Notes under the pieces: generated by a model
What the model was told of the DNA's origin: nothing
Database searches by the model: none
Seen by the model: only the letters and a program-made list of their open reading frames with translations
Source of the DNA: Dermanyssus gallinae
Lineage: Eukaryota > Arthropoda > Arachnida > Mesostigmata > Dermanyssidae
Direction of reading: 5' to 3'
Assembly: GCA_003439945.1 (NCBI GenBank)
Contig: QVRM01002478.1
Coordinates: 1 to 64,000, forward strand
DNA: 64,000 nt
Program-made: the position numbers and the translations under genes
In this document: in pieces, positions 1 to 12,061 of the stretch
How the letters are laid out: each line of letters begins with the position of its first letter
How positions within the stretch are numbered: the stretch's first letter is position 1

Positions 1-607
1 GTCATTTTTTTTCCCGAAAACTTAAGCACTTGTAATGCAGTTTCAAAAATAAAGCACGCTCTGAATCTGAAAATCTGAATACTAACAATCTCAAGACCAA
101 AAATCAAATTGCAACTAACCATGCGCATCTCTTTTTCAATTTTATCCGTGGTGTCTTTGCTTAGTTTTGCCGTAGTTTAGCATTTAAATCATATTACTAT
201 CTAGGTCAAATACAAAGGACATACACACCGTATTAGTCCGGCTCACGTCATTATATGGTAAATGTATAGACAGATGTAATTATATATCTATATAAATATA
301 TATATATATATATACAGTAACTTGAATCAAACTACCTAGATATAAAAAAACAGAAGCTAAACGTGCCATTGAACGTGCAAACCACCGTTTGCCTTTAACA
401 ACAGATTGTCTTGTTTACACGTCAACTCTGCACTACGTCATTTCCCAACAAGCATCCTACCAGTTGGGCCAGAATATCCTCGGCGTACTTTATTATTATG
501 ATTGCCAATTGTTGCCTTTGTAGTTATTCATAGCAAGAGGTTGTTTGTACCATTCATGCTACATGTTGTTAGGCGTTCATCTTTTGTTTTCTCTCTCAAC
601 TAAATAG
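1..607. other. AT-rich non-coding stretch
   Basis: No reading frame or repeat I can name, apart from a short TA run near 295-315. It ends at the 5' edge of the LTR element. Confidence 0.5.
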
Positions 608-1091
608 TGTAGAATAGCAGCGTCCGTTAAGCAGCTCGGGCATAGACTGCGTTGGTTGGCGGCAATGGCGAAGCAAGCTAAAGACATGGCGCCAAACAAA
701 AGGTAAAAAAATACTTTCTGGGATGACTCTCAGCCAAGATTTAACGTCTATGGGACTGCTTTTCGCATTGCTTCATAGACGGACCCCATAAATAGAAATG
801 TGCAACGGTGGGGCTCGAACCCGCGCACCTATGTGTCTTTTCCGGTCGCCAGGCGCAGACGAATGCACCACGCCACCGGGCTTGACGCCAAATAAAAGGT
901 GCCGCCACCCCAGTATCGAAGACGCGGGAAGTCACTAAACGCGCGGGCAGTCTGTGATATAAAAGGAGCCACGATAATAAACGAGTTAGTAGTCTCTGGT
1001 GCGAAGCAAGCAGAGGACATGTGTTGCTTGAGCGAGAGACTGGCGAACTCGTAACGATCGCCGGCCAGTCATGGGTGTGGTGGACACTACA
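608..1091 (+). repeat. 5' LTR of a short LTR retroelement
   Basis: This segment starts TGTAGAATAGCAGCGTCC and ends in ACTACA. It matches 2,073-2,503 over its whole length apart from one nested insertion in each copy. Directly after it comes ACTGGCGCAGTC, which fits the TGG-initiated tRNA primer-binding site of LTR elements. The 5 bases before it (AATAG) and the 5 after the second LTR (AATTG) look like an aged target-site duplication. The pairing of the two copies is seen directly; the assignment as LTRs is inference from the termini, primer site and polypurine tract. Confidence 0.75.
705..885 (-). mobile_element. tRNA-derived SINE nested in the 5' LTR
   Basis: The insertion is absent from the other LTR. 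It is flanked by a 15-bp target-site duplication with one mismatch (690-704 and 886-900, CGCCAAACAAAAGGT against CGCCAAATAAAAGGT). On the minus strand the head reads like a tRNA: a TGGCGTGGTGC A-box-like stretch and a GGTTCGAGCCCC B-box. The element ends in an oligo-T run at the left edge. Internal Pol III promoter boxes are expected for this class. It is not a functional tRNA gene, because no cloverleaf closes and the body extends well beyond tRNA length. Confidence 0.7.
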
Positions 1092-2072
1092 ACTGGCGCA
1101 GTCTGCAGGATCCGGAAGAAAGAAATGGCAGTGTAACAATGCCCACAGATCTGCCACCCCCATCTCCGGTTCTACCATCCATGGACCGCCCAACAACACC
1201 GTGAACGGAATAGCACTAAGCATGGAAAAGACGAAAGACGGCGAGGCACCTACGTCAGGATGGTGAGGAAGCTATCGAAGATGTTTAAGGATCTGGACGG
1301 CTGCGCTACACGAGGAGAGGTGCGTCACGGAAGCCAGATGGATCGCAGGAGACAAAGAGTAGGTGAACGAGGTGCGGGAAGCGGAAAGGCCGCCAGAAAG
1401 AAGCGCACCAAGGCCGTCGGAAGGGCGAGAACACGGAGCGAGTGGATGCCAGTTGCGCGGATGGAAAAACCACAAGTGCGGGGCAGTCAAATAGGCCCCG
1501 ACGGCTGCGTTACACGTGGAGAGGTGCGTCACGGAGGCCACGGAGGTTGGACTGTAAGACGACACAAGTTGGTGAACGAAGTGGAGGCACGGCGAGCGGG
1601 TGGATGCCGAACGTGCGAATGGACAAGCCACGAGTACGGGGCCGAAATGTGCCCGGCAAAACGAGTGATTTGCTGAAAGTGTGGCCCTTTCGGCCGGAAG
1701 TATACGAACGCGCAAGAAGGTACAGATAATCGGTGTGAAGGAGCAGGATGGTGAAGACGAAGCGTCGTCGACTACGGAACACGTTCCCACGGCTGATGAG
1801 GACGAAATTCGATTCGGTTCCCGGCGAAGAAACACTCAGACAAAGAAGAACGGCAGCCGAAACAGCAGCCAGGTCGTTGTCCTGCGACTGGGTCAGAATA
1901 TGGAGACTAGCCGCTGCCGCCAGTGCACCACGCCACGGACATGAAGACGACAGCGCACCGTTGCGAAGGACTGCGTCTACTGCGGGTGAGACGCGCACCG
2001 AGCCATCTACGGGAGTTCGTGGGTAAAGACGGGATCGAGTTCAAAACAACAAGCCTGGAAAGAGGGGAAGAA
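1092..2072 (+). mobile_element. internal region of a non-autonomous LTR element
   Basis: Only about 980 bp separate the LTRs, with no protease, reverse transcriptase or integrase motif. Open frames here are arginine-rich and lack gag signatures such as a CCHC knuckle. Two imperfect direct repeats are visible: GAGGTGCGTCACGGA occurs near 1,316 and 1,520, and GTGGATGCC near 1,442 and 1,602. A polypurine tract (GGAAAGAGGGGAAGAA) abuts the 3' LTR. It is best read as a TRIM/LARD-like or internally deleted element. Its frames are probably not translated genes. Confidence 0.6.
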
Positions 2073-2503
2073 TGTAGGATAGCAGCGTCCGTTAAGCAGC
2101 TCGAGCATAGACTGCGTCGGTTGGCGGCAATGGTAAAGCAAAAGCTAAAGACATGGCGCCAAATAGAAGGTGCCACCACCCCAGTATCGAAGACGTGGGA
2201 AGTCACTAAATGCGCTGGCAGTCTGTGATAGAAAAGAAGGCATGAGAGTAATTGAGTTAGTAGACTTTGGTGCAACTTCGATGTAATGCCAAAGTAATAC
2301 CGATCCTGAGGTGGTGGAGCGGAATCCGGGTTTAGTGGGTTTGCGAGTCTCACACTAGTCACGCAGGCTGCTAGTGGCGCATGTGCATCATGCATTCCCC
2401 CAAAAAAAACTTTGGTGCAAAGCAAGCAGAGTATTGCTTGAGCGAAAGAATGGCAAACTCGTAACGGTCGCCAGTCATAGGGGGGGGGGGGGTGGATATT
2501 ACA
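2073..2503 (+). repeat. 3' LTR of the short LTR retroelement
   Basis: It starts TGTAGGATAGCAGCGTCC immediately after the polypurine tract and ends GGATATTACA. It aligns with 608-1,091 once the two nested insertions are removed. It contains a 13-base run of G near 2,480 and a SINE at 2,275-2,408. Confidence 0.75.
2275..2408 (+). mobile_element. short SINE-like insertion in the 3' LTR
   Basis: It interrupts the 3' LTR, is absent from the 5' LTR, is flanked by a perfect 11-bp repeat ACTTTGGTGCA (2,264-2,274 and 2,409-2,419) and ends in an A run. GGTTTGCGAGTCTC resembles a degenerate Pol III B box. Its GAGTCTCACACT and later GTGCAT-containing stretch recur near 22,385-22,440 and 58,890-58,940, so it belongs to an interspersed family. 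Confidence 0.65.
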
Positions 2504-3124
2504 AATTGTTTGTTGCATATATATATTTGTTGCATATATGTTATTGAGGCATACAGAACTCAACTTAATTATATGTTAGGATACAATCTAAGCGTAACCT
2601 TGGGAGCAGCATTGTCGTAAGTGAGTATAGGTGAGGCAACCCCGAATAGGGCAACTATATATTTGTGGTCCGATGGAAAATATCCAATTTTAGTTGTGAC
2701 TATGTTATACACGACAGTTTCTTAGATCTACGTTATTCCTCAGATGAGCCAGAGTTGGTGGGCTGCTACACCGAAACAGATAAACGACGTAAATAAATCA
2801 AGCTGTCAAAAAGGTACTAATTTGTGCATGCCACTATGGACGCACTAAGCCCTATCAGCAGAGAAGCATTATCATGCCCAAAGGATTTAGCAAGACGTAT
2901 TTTAAATATTGCAAGAGACTGGCTTGTACCTGAGAAACGAGCGGGAAAGATAACTTACTCTATCTAGGGGTAGCGTTAAATACATAACGAAATTAAGTAA
3001 AACGTAATTAAACATTACGTTCATGACTATTTATTTGATTATTAATCGTACTTATACAAATTAGTAAGTATCAAATTCACATTATGAGGAAGCGAAGCTC
3101 ACACTCACAAGTATAACATACGAA

Positions 3125-3161
<37 letters not shown>

Positions 3162-3684
3162 AGCTTAAGCATATTCATGTATACAGTTCCGTAACTAAAC
3201 CATGTCTGAATTGAATTAATATATTTATATTTATATGTATTGTCACAGATCATTACTGACAAATGAACACACGATACGTAGACTTAAACTGTATTTATTT
3301 GTACGAAAACAGTTTTAGAGTGCTCACGCACGTGACACGCTTTTTTACAGCTCGTTTAAACATCGAATGAATTGTTTTCTTTTTAGGCCGCTCGGTCTCC
3401 CTCTCGTGAGTAAGAAATGGTCTTAAAATAGAGCAGCTCTAAGTGTTAGGCTTGATACCAGACCGCTCCGACAAACGCGGTTATTCTTTCGAAAGTATCT
3501 CATTTCAGCGTTTGGAGCAGTTAACAACGAGACATTCACAACATATACAGCATACAGTCCACTTAGCAAAGTCAATTAACGTATTCCAATAAATGAACAG
3601 AAACAAATAATTACAGAAAGATCATAAACGACTACAAAATTAGGCTCACGCCTTATTGGAAGTAATGCTAAACTATCTGTACAC
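2504..3684. other. non-coding DNA with a (TA)n tract
   Basis: AT-rich intergenic DNA between the LTR element and block A. A TA microsatellite lies at about 3,129-3,158. No supported coding frame. Confidence 0.5.
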
Positions 3685-4707
3685 AACAGTTTAATACAAA
3701 GACAATTCTGACATACGCAACACAGACTCATTTTGTTCAATATACGAAGGTCTTTAGATTAAGGCCAAGTATCTGTGTAATTATTTTAGGTTCTAGAATC
3801 TTTCTAGCAGGTCACATGCTTATTAATGTGATACTTCACGTATGAAAAATAAGACCAGGTGCGATATATATCATCAGATCAATATTGACTTTAGTGATTT
3901 GATTAGCACATAATGTGGGTATCAGCGTCTACTTTGTTCACAGTTAGCAGCAGACTAATTTTGGTGGCGTTATCTCATCTCAGAGAATTCTGATGTTCAC
4001 AATAAAAAGGAGATTACGCATTGTTGCTGTTTGTAGGAGAAATTTGCGCCCATATATACAAAATTAAATTCGTTTAAAAACGCAGGAAGCCGACCACGTG
4101 GTATTATGCAAGTACGCGCCGTTCGGTTTTGCATGTAAGCCATATTCCATCACATGAATTAAATGGCTAAACCGAAATACTGCTTGTATAGAATTCGCCT
4201 TGTACTGACGATATTTTAACTTCTCTTCTGACTGCTTAAGCCACTCAATATCGATATGCAATTTCAATACTCTCTTATTCGTTCGTGCTGTGCATAACAC
4301 CAAGTGAGAGTCTGGCTTGAATAATACTTTGGACGTTATCGTGTAGTACTCTCAGGTTGTGAAAAATCGAAAACAATGATTTTGACGTGGAAACGCGCTT
4401 TTAAGATACATTTGAGGTGTGGCACATATATGTACAAACCAAAGCATTATGGACGCGGATCTCTGGTTACGTTAGCCAGATTTGTCCGTCTTGTCTAACT
4501 GTTTTTGTTTGCAATTGATGTCTTAGTTGCCTACACATCACAGGAGTAAGATGAAGGCCCGTCCCTTCATAGAGCAGAGCTGCTTTCAGCGGCTCAGCTA
4601 GAAACCGATTGGGAACACCGTGTTGTCTCGCGTCGACTATGCGTTGATTTCTGGTCTCACACTCACGCAGAAACCATTGCCTGAACCGAACGGAGGAGGG
4701 GGGATTG

Positions 4708-6114
4708 TTACGGTCGACCGCTTGGCAGCTTTCGCCTCTGCCAGCGGTCCAACACGTAGCGCAAGGAAATGTCTCCAAGCTCATAGAGAATGAGAAACGA
4801 ATAGCCCACAAACATGCCGAAGTATCCGCCAAGCACATTCAGAAGGAGCAGAAAGTCAAATTTCGGCACTTCGCCCGTCAACTCCACTCCGACAGCCGTG
4901 TAGTAGACCAGCACTCGACTTAGCCCCGCCCTCGTGATCGGTCGAACCCAGCCCGCGGTGGACGCGGTTGTGTCATAGACCTTCTCGCGGCATGCTGGTG
5001 GACAGTCACATGGGACGTCTTTCTGTGTCTGGACCCGTTTGAGGCACGCCCGATGAAGCGGCGTGTCAAAGCATACTGCGCTAAGATCCATATAGTTGAG
5101 CTCGGTCACAACGTTCGAGCGACGGCACTTACACGTGCGCATGATATACCTGACGCGACAGAGCCTCGCACAAACATGCTGCGAATAGCTGAGATTGCGA
5201 ACCGCCACCGGCGAACCTGGCAGCCACCGATCGCGACACTGGCCCTTGTAGGGCGGAGGCAGCCGTTGGATGACGCGCAGCGTCGTCGCCAGAAATGTCG
5301 TCACGTTGCCGGCGATGTAGGTAGCGTGCAGGTTGACGTCGGGACTGTCGCCAGTGTCGTGCAGCAGGACGACGAAGCTCGCGCCGACCGACGTCGAATT
5401 CGCGAATTCATGGTGGCGTCCTGCGTTCAGAACGAGACTCAATCCGGCGTATGGCAGATACGATTTGCGATAGCTGGCATACGCCTCTGCTGTCCTGCTG
5501 TTGCAGAACAGGCACACACAGCGACCGAAGCGAGGGTAGCTGACAAGTGCCGATCCGATGCTCTCGTTGGGACAGCGCTCATTTCGAATGAAGCAGCTCT
5601 CGATGATATCGTCGGCGCGAAATTCGGCTCGCTCGGCAATCGTTCTCAGCTGGTAGCGCCGACTCTGGTCGGCTAGAGCTCGCCGAAAGTAGCCAGCGAA
5701 CTGAGCGCTGTCGTTGGCGCTACACAGATCGGCCGTGATGGGCAGGTGCTCGTCGGCGCAGAGAATCGACCACTTGAATCCTTTCGTGTGGCACACTGTA
5801 ATTTTTGGCAGCGTAAGCCCGTCGGGATAGTCGATGAGCTTCGACACGGTGTTCACCTCGTACGCGAAGTAGTCGACGAAACTGTAGACGATAAGCACAA
5901 CACTGACGACGAACATGGTCGCATAGAGAACGCCATGATACAGAGCTCGCACCGTTGAACCTAATCGAATAATTGCGTCAAGACCAGTGGCTCCGTCGCG
6001 AAACAGTGTGCCGAGAACCTCGAGCGGCTTTTGCGGCTTCGGTATTTTTGACACCTGTCGAACAGCAGCTCTAAATCGAAACCGATACGGCGACAGTCGT
6101 GGGTTGACAGCCAT
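4708..6114 (-). CDS. DEG/ENaC-family sodium channel subunit
   Basis: A 468-residue intronless frame. The family forms trimeric, usually amiloride-sensitive, cation channels in the plasma membrane, with roles in mechanosensation, chemosensation, acid sensing or peptide gating. Visible hallmarks are a His-Gly pair at 60-61 in the N-terminal gating region and TM1 at about 57-83. The large extracellular domain has cysteine clusters, including CDCPPAC late in the domain. TM2 at about 419-448 contains the selectivity-filter triad Gly-Tyr-Ser at 437-439, matching the family G-x-S motif. Both termini are short and cytosolic as expected. The start has a good context (AACATGG). Length is normal to slightly short for arthropod pickpocket-type subunits; I cannot assign the exact orthologue or gating stimulus. 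Block B keeps only a broken 3' remnant. Plus-strand frames within this interval are shadows. Confidence 0.9.
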   Translation of the reverse strand: MAVNPRLSPYRFRFRAAVRQVSKIPKPQKPLEVLGTLFRDGATGLDAIIRLGSTVRALYHGVLYATMFVVSVVLIVYSFVDYFAYEVNTVSKLIDYPDGLTLPKITVCHTKGFKWSILCADEHLPITADLCSANDSAQFAGYFRRALADQSRRYQLRTIAERAEFRADDIIESCFIRNERCPNESIGSALVSYPRFGRCVCLFCNSRTAEAYASYRKSYLPYAGLSLVLNAGRHHEFANSTSVGASFVVLLHDTGDSPDVNLHATYIAGNVTTFLATTLRVIQRLPPPYKGQCRDRWLPGSPVAVRNLSYSQHVCARLCRVRYIMRTCKCRRSNVVTELNYMDLSAVCFDTPLHRACLKRVQTQKDVPCDCPPACREKVYDTTASTAGWVRPITRAGLSRVLVYYTAVGVELTGEVPKFDFLLLLNVLGGYFGMFVGYSFLILYELGDISLRYVLDRWQRRKLPSGRP

Positions 6115-8998
6115 GTTGCGTCCTCACTTCAAATGAAAAACGTTGCACTCATAACGCACGGGAACGATCCAACACAAGTTACCATTACCTCGCTCTGGTA
6201 GTTGTTTTTTTAAAAGACACGTTAAACCGTTAAGCCAGTGTGCGTAATATCATCGTTGGTGGTTGACTAATGACAAACCTATGCAATGATGTGCGCCATC
6301 GCTTGCAAATCCAGATTTACTCACTAGACAAATCTCGGGCCTGGTCTTTATGCCACCGCAGGTTAGCTGGCGTTTGCGCCGGCTTTCACACGCTTGTCCT
6401 CGAGCAAGAAAGAGTGAAAGGGCCTTTTTCAGCCCTAGCCACCTAGTTTCCCTTCTACCGAGTCTGCTCTACCGAGCCTTGATAGCAGTCACTTCAGAAT
6501 GAAGATGATCACACCTAGCACTAAAACTACTGTCTTTTACACCGAACTTGTACTGAAATCAGACCAGGCCAGCACAACACAGTGCACGATGCCCCTATGG
6601 GTAGAAACTGCGGGCAGCGTTTTGCAAACGGGGCGGATCAATTCGTCGTTTATGCTCTGAATTACCACTGGTTGGGGTAAACAAAGGTCGGAACTGATTG
6701 CTCATTTCCGGTGTCGTTGCCTGTCCGCCCCAAAAAGGCGTGCGATCACGACATAAGAACAGAGCAGAATTGTCAAGTAAAATTTCGAATTCTCGCACGC
6801 TGGCGACTATCAAGTATTGATCTGCGCTAAAATAGTTCACCCCACAATCGGGTGGCTCGCAACGTTGCAGTCAATTCTTCACATGTACGAGGATATAAGC
6901 ATTTTGTCTAATTGAATAGGAGGAGGGCAGAAACGTATTTTTAGAAGTTACAGTGACACTGCAAGTAAGCATTATACCAGGCATGTTTAAAATATGCTAT
7001 TGCAAAAAAATTACTTGTTTTCTTATGGGGAACTGAACATGCATGGCATGTTCTAAAGAAAACATCCGTTTTCTATGACAACCAGCGTTGGCTGCCGAAT
7101 GAGACATAGTCATATTTAAGAAAATTTGCAAACATCAAGATCTTGTGATACCAATTTTTTTGCCCCTTCACTTCCAGTAACTTTGAAGTTTGCCATCACG
7201 GTAATAACACAGAGTTTATGCTAACATATTTTAAGGACATCATTTTAGCACCGAACTGACAGTGGTTTAAATTGCAAACGTATAATACTTAAATGATAGA
7301 AATCTCACAAATCATTTTTATTTTGCTTTATGAATTCGTGTTTTCTTTCACTAATATGAAATATTTCTTGCTATTTTATAAAAGTGATCGAAACGTTGTG
7401 GGCTTGCGACTGTAATAACACCTTGCAACTTTTTACTGCTCATATCTTATAAGTGTTATTTTATTTTGTGAATTTAAGTGTTAGGTGAGACAGCTACATC
7501 ATTAAGTCGAATTGTTAATTGTGAGTTTTCTACTAAGATGCAATAAGTTCTTGAAAAAGTGACCGCCAGTTCTTAAAAACTTTTGGTAGAGATTACAAGC
7601 ATCTTTTTGCACGCGATGCTTCCACTATGCCAGGCACCTCTCGAGCGGTTCCGGCGACGGGATCATCGATTGAGTTAATGGGCGTCGTGTAACACTGGCT
7701 AGCTGGACATACAATGAGTTAAAAATATATATATAAAGGTCAGTAAACGTTTAAAAATAAGGTATACATTATTTATGGAGACAATACGGAATACTGCTTT
7801 TTTCAGAATAGCGATCTCATTGCAATCGCCGGCATGCGAAACCAAGACAACTTGGTTCATTAATTCAAGCGTGCAGTCCGAGATTTCACGTTTGAACAAA
7901 TGTAATGTTTTCGTCGTAACATAATACATTTGATTTTACCTACCGGTGCACGACTATTGTACACAATTATTCTAGCCTTGCTCAGGGTGACTTGAAATAG
8001 TCGAAACGGTCTAGATAGCTAATTAATAAACGTTCATCGAAGCCTGTTTGTTCCGTCTTCCTAGCCCTGATATGCCAAAAACAGTTCGACTTACTGTATG
8101 TAGTAGAATCTTCCTAAGATCAGTACTGAGCATACTCGTACGTTTAGATGCCTTTAGATGCAAGCGGACGAAACTTGTCGCGGTACTCAGTTGAAAACAA
8201 CTTAACTTTCTGAAATTGTTAATTTCCGCAATGTGGGCTGCGTGGCCAGCGTCGGTGCTCCGCCACCAGCCATTAAAGCATGCTAAAAAAAACACACAGT
8301 TAGGTAAAACTCATGTTTAGCTAGTCGACGCCCTACGTACATAAGCGTAAAACTTTCATCTTGACTGCAGTTTACACGACACCTGGAAGAGAAGCGGGCA
8401 AACCTAGAGCAGTAATGCTGCTCCTACTGCTGACCAATCTACACGCATGGATTTATAAACCTGCAACCATTTTTATAATGCATGCAGCCATAAGTTCTAA
8501 ATAACGTTAGAACTAGGAAGAAACTAAGTTCGACTGCATTGGCAATGTAGTATCCGTGTGCGTAGAGCACAGTTTTATCGAAGATCCAATGTGGGACGGT
8601 TACACCTTCTGAGAGACAGTTATGTGTAGAGCAGCACAATGCCCGGAAGATAAAACATGTACTTCGGCTTCGCTTCAAGTGGTTTTTAAAACATTCTGGT
8701 GGGGTCTACTATGCAAAGAAATGAATCACTGCTCTAACACATATTTTGACAGGTGTCAGCAGACTAACTGCTTATTATGTGCGAGCATTATGAGAAGATA
8801 AATGTCGATATCAGCAATCACCGGAATGTTGAAATTCTATCTGTTGAACTGCCCGGAATTGAAAACCTCGGCAATACAGGCGCGAGAGACGCAACTGCGT
8901 AATCAACTCCGTTCTTACCATATACACTCAGGACATCAATCTGCCAAAGAAAACTAATTCGAATCAAAGGTCACTTAAGTCAACATGATAAATAAATT

Positions 8999-9031
<33 letters not shown>

Positions 9032-9760
9032 CTTTGACGGAAGTGAACATTTTTAATATAACTAAATATAGGTAACGGTAATTGCAACAGTGTGTAACAG
9101 TAATGTAACGCCCTGACGGTAACATGAGCTTTTTAAATGTATGCGCCTTTATTTAGAATCACTGTCTAACACAAGAAACAAGTCCTTAGCATCTACCAAT
9201 TATGTGTCGTATTGGGGTTGACCCACTTCCGCGACACCATCCCGTGGACTGGTAAAAAAAGCTAGACTAGCTTACAACGTTGGATGTCAACAAAGGTCTT
9301 TATTTAAAAGTACCTTTACAGCAGTTTCTGTACAAAGGCCTGACGACATAATACCGACGTTGCAATGTTAGCCACACGTATGTGCGAGTAAATGGTGTTT
9401 TACACTCCATAAGTACCATTATTTTTTTTTAAATGACTAGCAACATTATATAGTAAAAAGACCACGTTTCACACAATGGTCACTTCTTCCACCCATGAAC
9501 TCGTGAAATTTACTGGGGTTTTGTGAAACATCCTTGTCTATATTGACGCAGATAATTACATTCGTAAAGAAACCTAAGCTAACACAATTTGTCGTGGTTA
9601 ATTACACCGACACCTAATTTAAACAACCTGGGTGCTAATAGACCGCAATTATTTCGAAATCTCTGCCATGTTACGATTGCATATGAACCTGCATTGTTTT
9701 GTGCGCCCGTGTATGTCCGTCTATAGGTGTACGCCGCTTTTGCAGCGCGATGCGGATCTA
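6115..9760. other. upstream intergenic region of the channel gene
   Basis: About 3.6 kb with no supported gene. Short open frames at 6,595-6,840, 7,699-7,929 and 8,023-8,295 show no recognisable domain. A TA tract lies at about 9,000-9,030. A tRNA-SINE-like stretch (GTCGTATTGGGGTTGACCC) near 9,208-9,226 resembles the one near 11,440. Block B lacks almost all of this region. Confidence 0.5.
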
Positions 9761-9820
9761 GGTGATTTTTCACCGGGATGACTGTACAGCTACCAATTCT
9801 ACTGCCGTTATGGATCTAGT

Positions 9821-10408
9821 CTAGCCTTTAATCAGAGCGTCCTGATGTGTAACCATGCACCGTTCCCACGCATCGGCCTTGTCCACTTGTTCGGTCCTAC
9901 TAATTAAGGCTTTGGCTGCCGGTAACGTTCTGGTGTTAAGATCCGCTACAGTATCGATTTGGTAACCCACCGTCTCCATCCACTTCTCGGCAAAGTGGTC
10001 GGCGACGATTTTCCGCGTCTCGCTGTCCAATCGCGTAATGTTGGCGCAGATTTCGTTAAGCGATTTCAGCCGCGATCTACGATGAAATGGCGGGGTCATG
10101 CACATGTCCCACAGGGAGGCTTTGCTCCGATCGGCTTCGGATATTCGTAGATTCTCGACAATTTCGGCGGCACGACGGTTTATGTCCTTCGCGTACGTTT
10201 GAACGTTTAGCTTCTTCCCACTGTCGTCTCGATACAGGCGCGTACTGATTTGTTGTAGCATTCTCTTTGATTCGACACTCAAGTTTACCGCCTTGGCGCA
10301 GTTCTGCGGATGGTGCAGGCTATGCAGGGTCAGCATGCTGGGTCCTCTCCGGCTGCAGTGAGCAGCGCCACTCAGCGACATCACGAGGAGCACAATTGGC
10401 CGCGTCAT
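9821..10408 (-). CDS. secreted four-cysteine protein, family member 1
   Basis: A 195-residue intronless frame. I chose the internal Met at 10,408 over the longer frame to 10,480 because it begins a clean signal peptide (MTRPIVLLVMSLSGAAHC) and the homologues start at the same place. The mature part has four cysteines shared by all intact members (contexts QNCAK, DMCMT, EICAN, ERCMV) and two conserved N-glycosylation sequons (NLS and NIT). It appears helical and charged, with no transmembrane segment after the signal. I do not recognise the family. Its relatives are tandemly arranged at 12,062 and, in block B, 43,133. The directly equivalent copy in B (41,218-41,790) is broken. Function is unknown; an extracellular role is inferred only from the signal peptide and cysteine pattern. 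Confidence 0.75.
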   Translation of the reverse strand: MTRPIVLLVMSLSGAAHCSRRGPSMLTLHSLHHPQNCAKAVNLSVESKRMLQQISTRLYRDDSGKKLNVQTYAKDINRRAAEIVENLRISEADRSKASLWDMCMTPPFHRRSRLKSLNEICANITRLDSETRKIVADHFAEKWMETVGYQIDTVADLNTRTLPAAKALISRTEQVDKADAWERCMVTHQDALIKG

Positions 10409-10741
10409 CAGGTACTCCGGGGTAGTACAGACTAAGCACAGAAATCCACGGAAGCTTCGAACAGTGCGTGGCGGTGGCATCTGTCGTGTCAGGCACGCCT
10501 TCCGTCGGTGTCGCCTTGTCGGCTGTCTTGGGCAAACACTTTCTCACGCCGTTGGAGGACGATAGACAAAGGTTTCCAGGTAGAGTATACGCCCTCGCGT
10601 TGCTCAAATAGACATGGGCAGAAGAGGACGTACTAGGGCTACAAAACCTGTTGCTCGCCCATCCTGCTTTTTTCTCCCGAACAATTGTAAACAAGCAGTC
10701 ACGGCAACGAACTAGCACGCTAAATGATACATGGAAGGGTA

Positions 10742-10860
10742 ACGTGTCTGTATACGCTCGTCTTATATATATATATATATATATATGCGACACCCCGGTA
10801 GAAGACAACCATGACTAGCGCACCAGCCTCTAAGACCACGTCACCACTCAGATAATTGAA
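10742..10860. repeat. (TA)n tract plus conserved flank upstream of family gene 1
   Basis: A TA run at about 10,765-10,786 is followed by GCGACACCCC and a segment of about 75 bp that recurs almost unchanged at 42,028-42,110 and 44,113-44,195. Each lies about 300 bp upstream of a family member. This marks the edge of the tandem unit; a promoter role is possible but not shown. Confidence 0.6.
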
Positions 10861-11424
10861 ACGGCCTACTTAAGTACAGATACAGGGTTTCTCGTGTAAA
10901 TGTGTAAGATGTTTTCTTCGTTCCCGAGAGCGAAGCTCACGAGGGGAGGTGTCTTTGATGGGCATGGAGCTCAGCAGGCTAACAGCCATCCATAGGAGTG
11001 ATATGTCTATGATAGAGAGGCAGGCAAAGATTTTGCTACGAAAATGCAGGTTTCCAGAATCGACCCAAACAAAAAGTTCACTTAATTAAAGGTACGTTGT
11101 GTTGTTAGTGAAGTATCAAAAAAGGAATCGAAGCACCGGTTAATGGTTAGCAGGATGTCGCTAAAGGGAACGGAAGCTATATGGATAATTAAATCAACCC
11201 CGCTTGTTCTTGCAAACTTATGCCTTTACTCTAGACAAAAAAACGGCAATATCATTTACCAGGTACGACTAGTAGCGTTCCCTTTTTATAGCCGCAATTT
11301 ATAAAATTTTATATAGAAATATATGGAACGGTTATTGCGTGTAACGATAATATGACGCCCTGGCGGTAAAATAAGCTTTTAAAGTGTATGTGCATTTATT
11401 TGGAATTACTGGGTTACACAAGAA

Positions 11425-11600
11425 ATATCTACCCCGTATGCGTCGTATTGGGACTGAACCTACGACCCATGGTGTCCGCGTCTCAGCCCATTTCTACCAC
11501 ACAATCCCACAAACCGGTAAGAGACAGTTTTGGACTGTGTCAACAACAAAAGGTTCTGTATTCAACAGTATCATTAGAGAAGTTTTTGTGCAATAGCCAG
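11425..11600 (-). mobile_element. tRNA-derived SINE-like sequence
   Basis: On the minus strand GGGATTGTGTGGTAGAAATG followed by GGTTCAGTCCC gives plausible Pol III A and B boxes with tRNA-like spacing. A related but more decayed sequence lies near 9,200-9,300. Block B retains only the part from about 42,610. I see no clean target-site duplication, so the borders are uncertain. Confidence 0.35.
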
Positions 11601-12061
11601 GCGACAAAACACCGCGGCGCCGCAATGTAAATTACAGGCATGTGATTAAAGGGTGCTTTATGCTTCATTTCTTACCATTATTGTTTGTGACTGCATGTAT
11701 CATTACTGTAAAAAGACTACATATGCTTCAGACACCGTTCACTCCTTCTACCGTTGAACCCGCAAAATGTACTAAATTTTCATGCAAAACAAATGCAACA
11801 CGCATTAAGACACGGATGTCTTAAGTAACACAGATCAATTAATCCGTAACGGTGCTAAGCTAGTACTTACTGTTCGTCCTGATTTATTATACCTGCCATG
11901 TTACAGTTGAATCTGAATTGGCACCTGCATTGCTACATACGGACGTGTATGTCTGTCTACTGGTGTACGCGGCTGTTACAACGAGATGCAAATTTCTCTT
12001 GATTCTTCACGGGGATGACCGTACAGTTAGTTGCCACTTATTTCGCTAACATATACCTAGT

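Noticed and set aside
785..890. Possible true tRNA gene with a GGTTCGAGCCCC B box
   Set aside because: No complete cloverleaf. The sequence extends into a SINE body with a target-site duplication.
741..1835. Several overlapping open frames in the 0.7-2.0 kb region
   Set aside because: They lie across LTR, SINE and internal sequence of a short LTR element, overlap on both strands and carry no domain.
5053..5958. Plus-strand open frames inside the channel gene
   Set aside because: The minus-strand frame is a full DEG/ENaC protein with its motifs; these are shadow frames in GC-richer coding DNA.
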